A stretch of 64,000 nucleotides of DNA from Yponomeuta sedellus (Eukaryota > Arthropoda > Insecta > Lepidoptera > Yponomeutidae). This document shows positions 62,701 through 64,000 of the stretch, in pieces. A model generated the notes under the pieces. The model searched no databases and was not told the origin of the DNA. It saw nothing but the letters and a program-made list of their open reading frames with translations. Where the stretch lies: positions 7,827,109-7,891,108 of the forward strand of contig OW203736.1 in assembly GCA_934045075.1 (NCBI GenBank), read 5' to 3'. Position numbers and translations under genes: made by a program. The first letter of the stretch is position 1. Every line of letters begins with the position of its first letter.

Positions 62701-63220
62701 ACTTGTAGATTTCTGATCTAAGGGCTTTATTATAAAAAAGTCTAATACATTCTGATAATAAAACTTTATCTGTCCGCTGTCTATGCGTCTGCTCTTCCGA
62801 ACGAACCCGTCCTACAAGAAGCAAATAAAAAAAAATATATATCATGCTATCACAACTTGCACGTAACGCCTCGTAATGTATGAAACTTTTATCAATATTA
62901 GAGTTATCTGGTAAATAGTGTTTTCATCCGCGAGATATCTCTCATGAAAATTCAGATTGTTTCTTATATGGGTGTATAAGAAACATTCAGAATTCTATGA
63001 GAAACCTAAATCTATAAGGTTTATGTTAGTAGAGTAAGTAATTTTTTCACGCTTTCCGGAAATCCCGAAAAAATATATGATTGTTTCATTTCAAATTTTT
63101 TCGAACTTCTGCCACTTCTCCCACAGAAATTGTATACGATTTCTGTGGTATGAAACGTTCCGCTTCAATCTAAATTAGACGCAAGTTTCCCATTGGCGGT
63201 CTCGAAATATGTCTTGATCT
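62701..63220. other. Intergenic, nothing recognised
   Basis: A hairpin CACAGAAATTGTATACGATTTCTGTG (arms of 10 bp) lies at about 63122-63147. No gene supported. Confidence 0.4.
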
Positions 63221-63224
63221 CATC

Positions 63225-63330
63225 ACCATCATCATTCCTAAGACGCCCAATGCAGGACATAGGCTTCCCTCATGGTTTTCCAAGTTTCACGGTATTGTGC
63301 CGTCTGCACCGGCGACTCTCCGTCACTATA
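63225..63330 (-). mobile_element. RTE 3' end (second subfamily)
   Basis: CATCACCATCATCATTCCTA, AGACGCCCAATGCAGGACAT and AGGCTTCCCTC, a lepidopteran RTE end distinct from the GYVQQW type. Confidence 0.5.
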
Positions 63331-63419
63331 AAAAATACCTGGTCACGTGGGGAGTTTTTTTCATATCTTTGATGCATAGAAGGTTCAATATAAATCGTGC
63401 GCGTAGACTTGAAGCAGCA

Positions 63420-63785
63420 ACGAAATTAAATCGACGTTGGCCTTTTGCATCTACGTAATGAGACGATTATTTTATACAGCGTCCAGTGGCATCTTTACTC
63501 ACACTAGATAGGTGAAGGGACCACGCAGATGCTTTAGTGCCTGGGACATGCTTTCATTAATGGTTTGGCTTGTCCAGCACCTATACCATCCTGACAGCTT
63601 AGTCGGCTTAGCCCACAGGAAAGACTAGTCAAATACGTGCGGCGCCAAACAAGTCGCGGGTTTCCTCACGATGTTTTCCTTCACAGTTAGCGTGTGGTAT
63701 TGCAACTACAAATTCGCAAATGTACGTATCTTTGAAATTATCAAAGTCGTTGGTGCATGCGCTGTCGCACTTGGGAAAACACAGG
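63420..63785 (-). mobile_element. SINE-C variant (partner of 37047-37405)
   Basis: GGCCTTTTGCATCTACGTAA, AGCGTCCAGTGGCATCTTTA, CTTAGTCGGCTTAGCCCACA, GATGTTTTCCTTCACAGTTA; the tRNA-like head is reduced to GGTGCATGCGCTGTCG. Confidence 0.7.
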
Positions 63786-63789
63786 GGTA

Positions 63790-64000
63790 GAAATTATAAT
63801 CTGAGATACAATATTTACAAAATTTTATTTACAAAAAGAAAAGAAGTGGGTTGTGGGAAACAGGTTCGTGCCCTACACCAGTTAGGTTGGTTCAGCCCGA
63901 GCTGCCGATAGGTACTTCCTTAGGCTGGATGCGATGACGCGCCGTGGCGGCTCGATAGCGGCGTAGAAGGCCGGCGCCGATCCCTCCGGGAAGCCACACC
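63790..64000 (-). pseudogene. Probable LINE coding end, cut by the window edge
   Basis: The minus strand from the window end reads GSAPAFYAAIEPPRRVIA then SSLRKYLSAARAEPT, with a stop near 63882. A 3' UTR with TTTGTAAATAAAATTTTG follows. The GC-rich coding part and AT-rich tail suit a LINE 3' end; I believe the RVIASSLRxY motif is from a common lepidopteran LINE but cannot confirm it. Confidence 0.35.

Overview
The window reads as AT-rich, gene-poor DNA of an insect, almost certainly a lepidopteran. The evidence is the repertoire of repeats: RTE-type retrotransposon tails with the GYVQQW coding end, tRNA-derived SINEs, a SINE whose head resembles 5S rRNA, short Helitron fragments ending GGTCAGCTAGT, and the GGTTCCGT/TGACTCGCACTTGG repeat common in moths and butterflies. 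This identification is from recognition, not from a database search. No complete host gene was found. Family labels used below: SINE-A to SINE-E (tRNA-like heads), SINE-5S, RTE-tail, CR1-tail (LINE 3' end with AATAAGGCCGC) and FB (fold-back element with GACGTTTCGGCAGCGT) are working names for this report.

Layout. 1-9.1 kb: dispersed SINEs, LINE 3' ends, one Helitron and several perfect hairpins. 9.15-14.34 kb: a 5.2-kb palindrome (arms about 2.5 kb, 216-bp spacer) whose spacer sequence is repeated directly outside the right arm. 14.3-19 kb: a fold-back unit, inverted SINE-5S copies and a tandem repeat of about 315 bp. 19-25.6 kb: a LINE end with a 320-bp TTA array, a tandem family of exon-like units, and a SINE-A split by an LTR-like insertion. 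25.7-28.7 kb: two Jockey-like retrotransposons head to head, one flanked by a clear 11-bp target duplication. 28.9-34.9 kb: a satellite-like array of about 225-bp monomers, itself hit by an RTE copy (17-bp duplication) and a full SINE-5S (11-bp duplication). 35-49 kb: nested SINEs and LINE ends, large CATA arrays, and the conserved lepidopteran repeat. 49-64 kb: sparser repeats, a mariner-like element with long inverted repeats, and two coding relics that do not fit the retroelement background.

The two relics are THAP zinc-finger fragments. One (51750-52826) is a two-exon relic with a recognisable acceptor and the whole THAP framework, but with broken zinc ligands. The other (61663-61797) is a single open exon with an intact C-x2-H half-site and a consensus splice donor, lying between short inverted ends. 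They are the best candidates for host-gene or transposase-derived coding sequence here.

The second theme is inverted duplication. More than a dozen palindromes, from about 25 bp to 5.2 kb, are built from ordinary repeat sequence, which suggests repeated template switching (or, for some, assembly error). Clean target duplications around many insertions allow their relative order to be read. Element boundaries given without a target duplication are approximate, usually within 5-20 bases.
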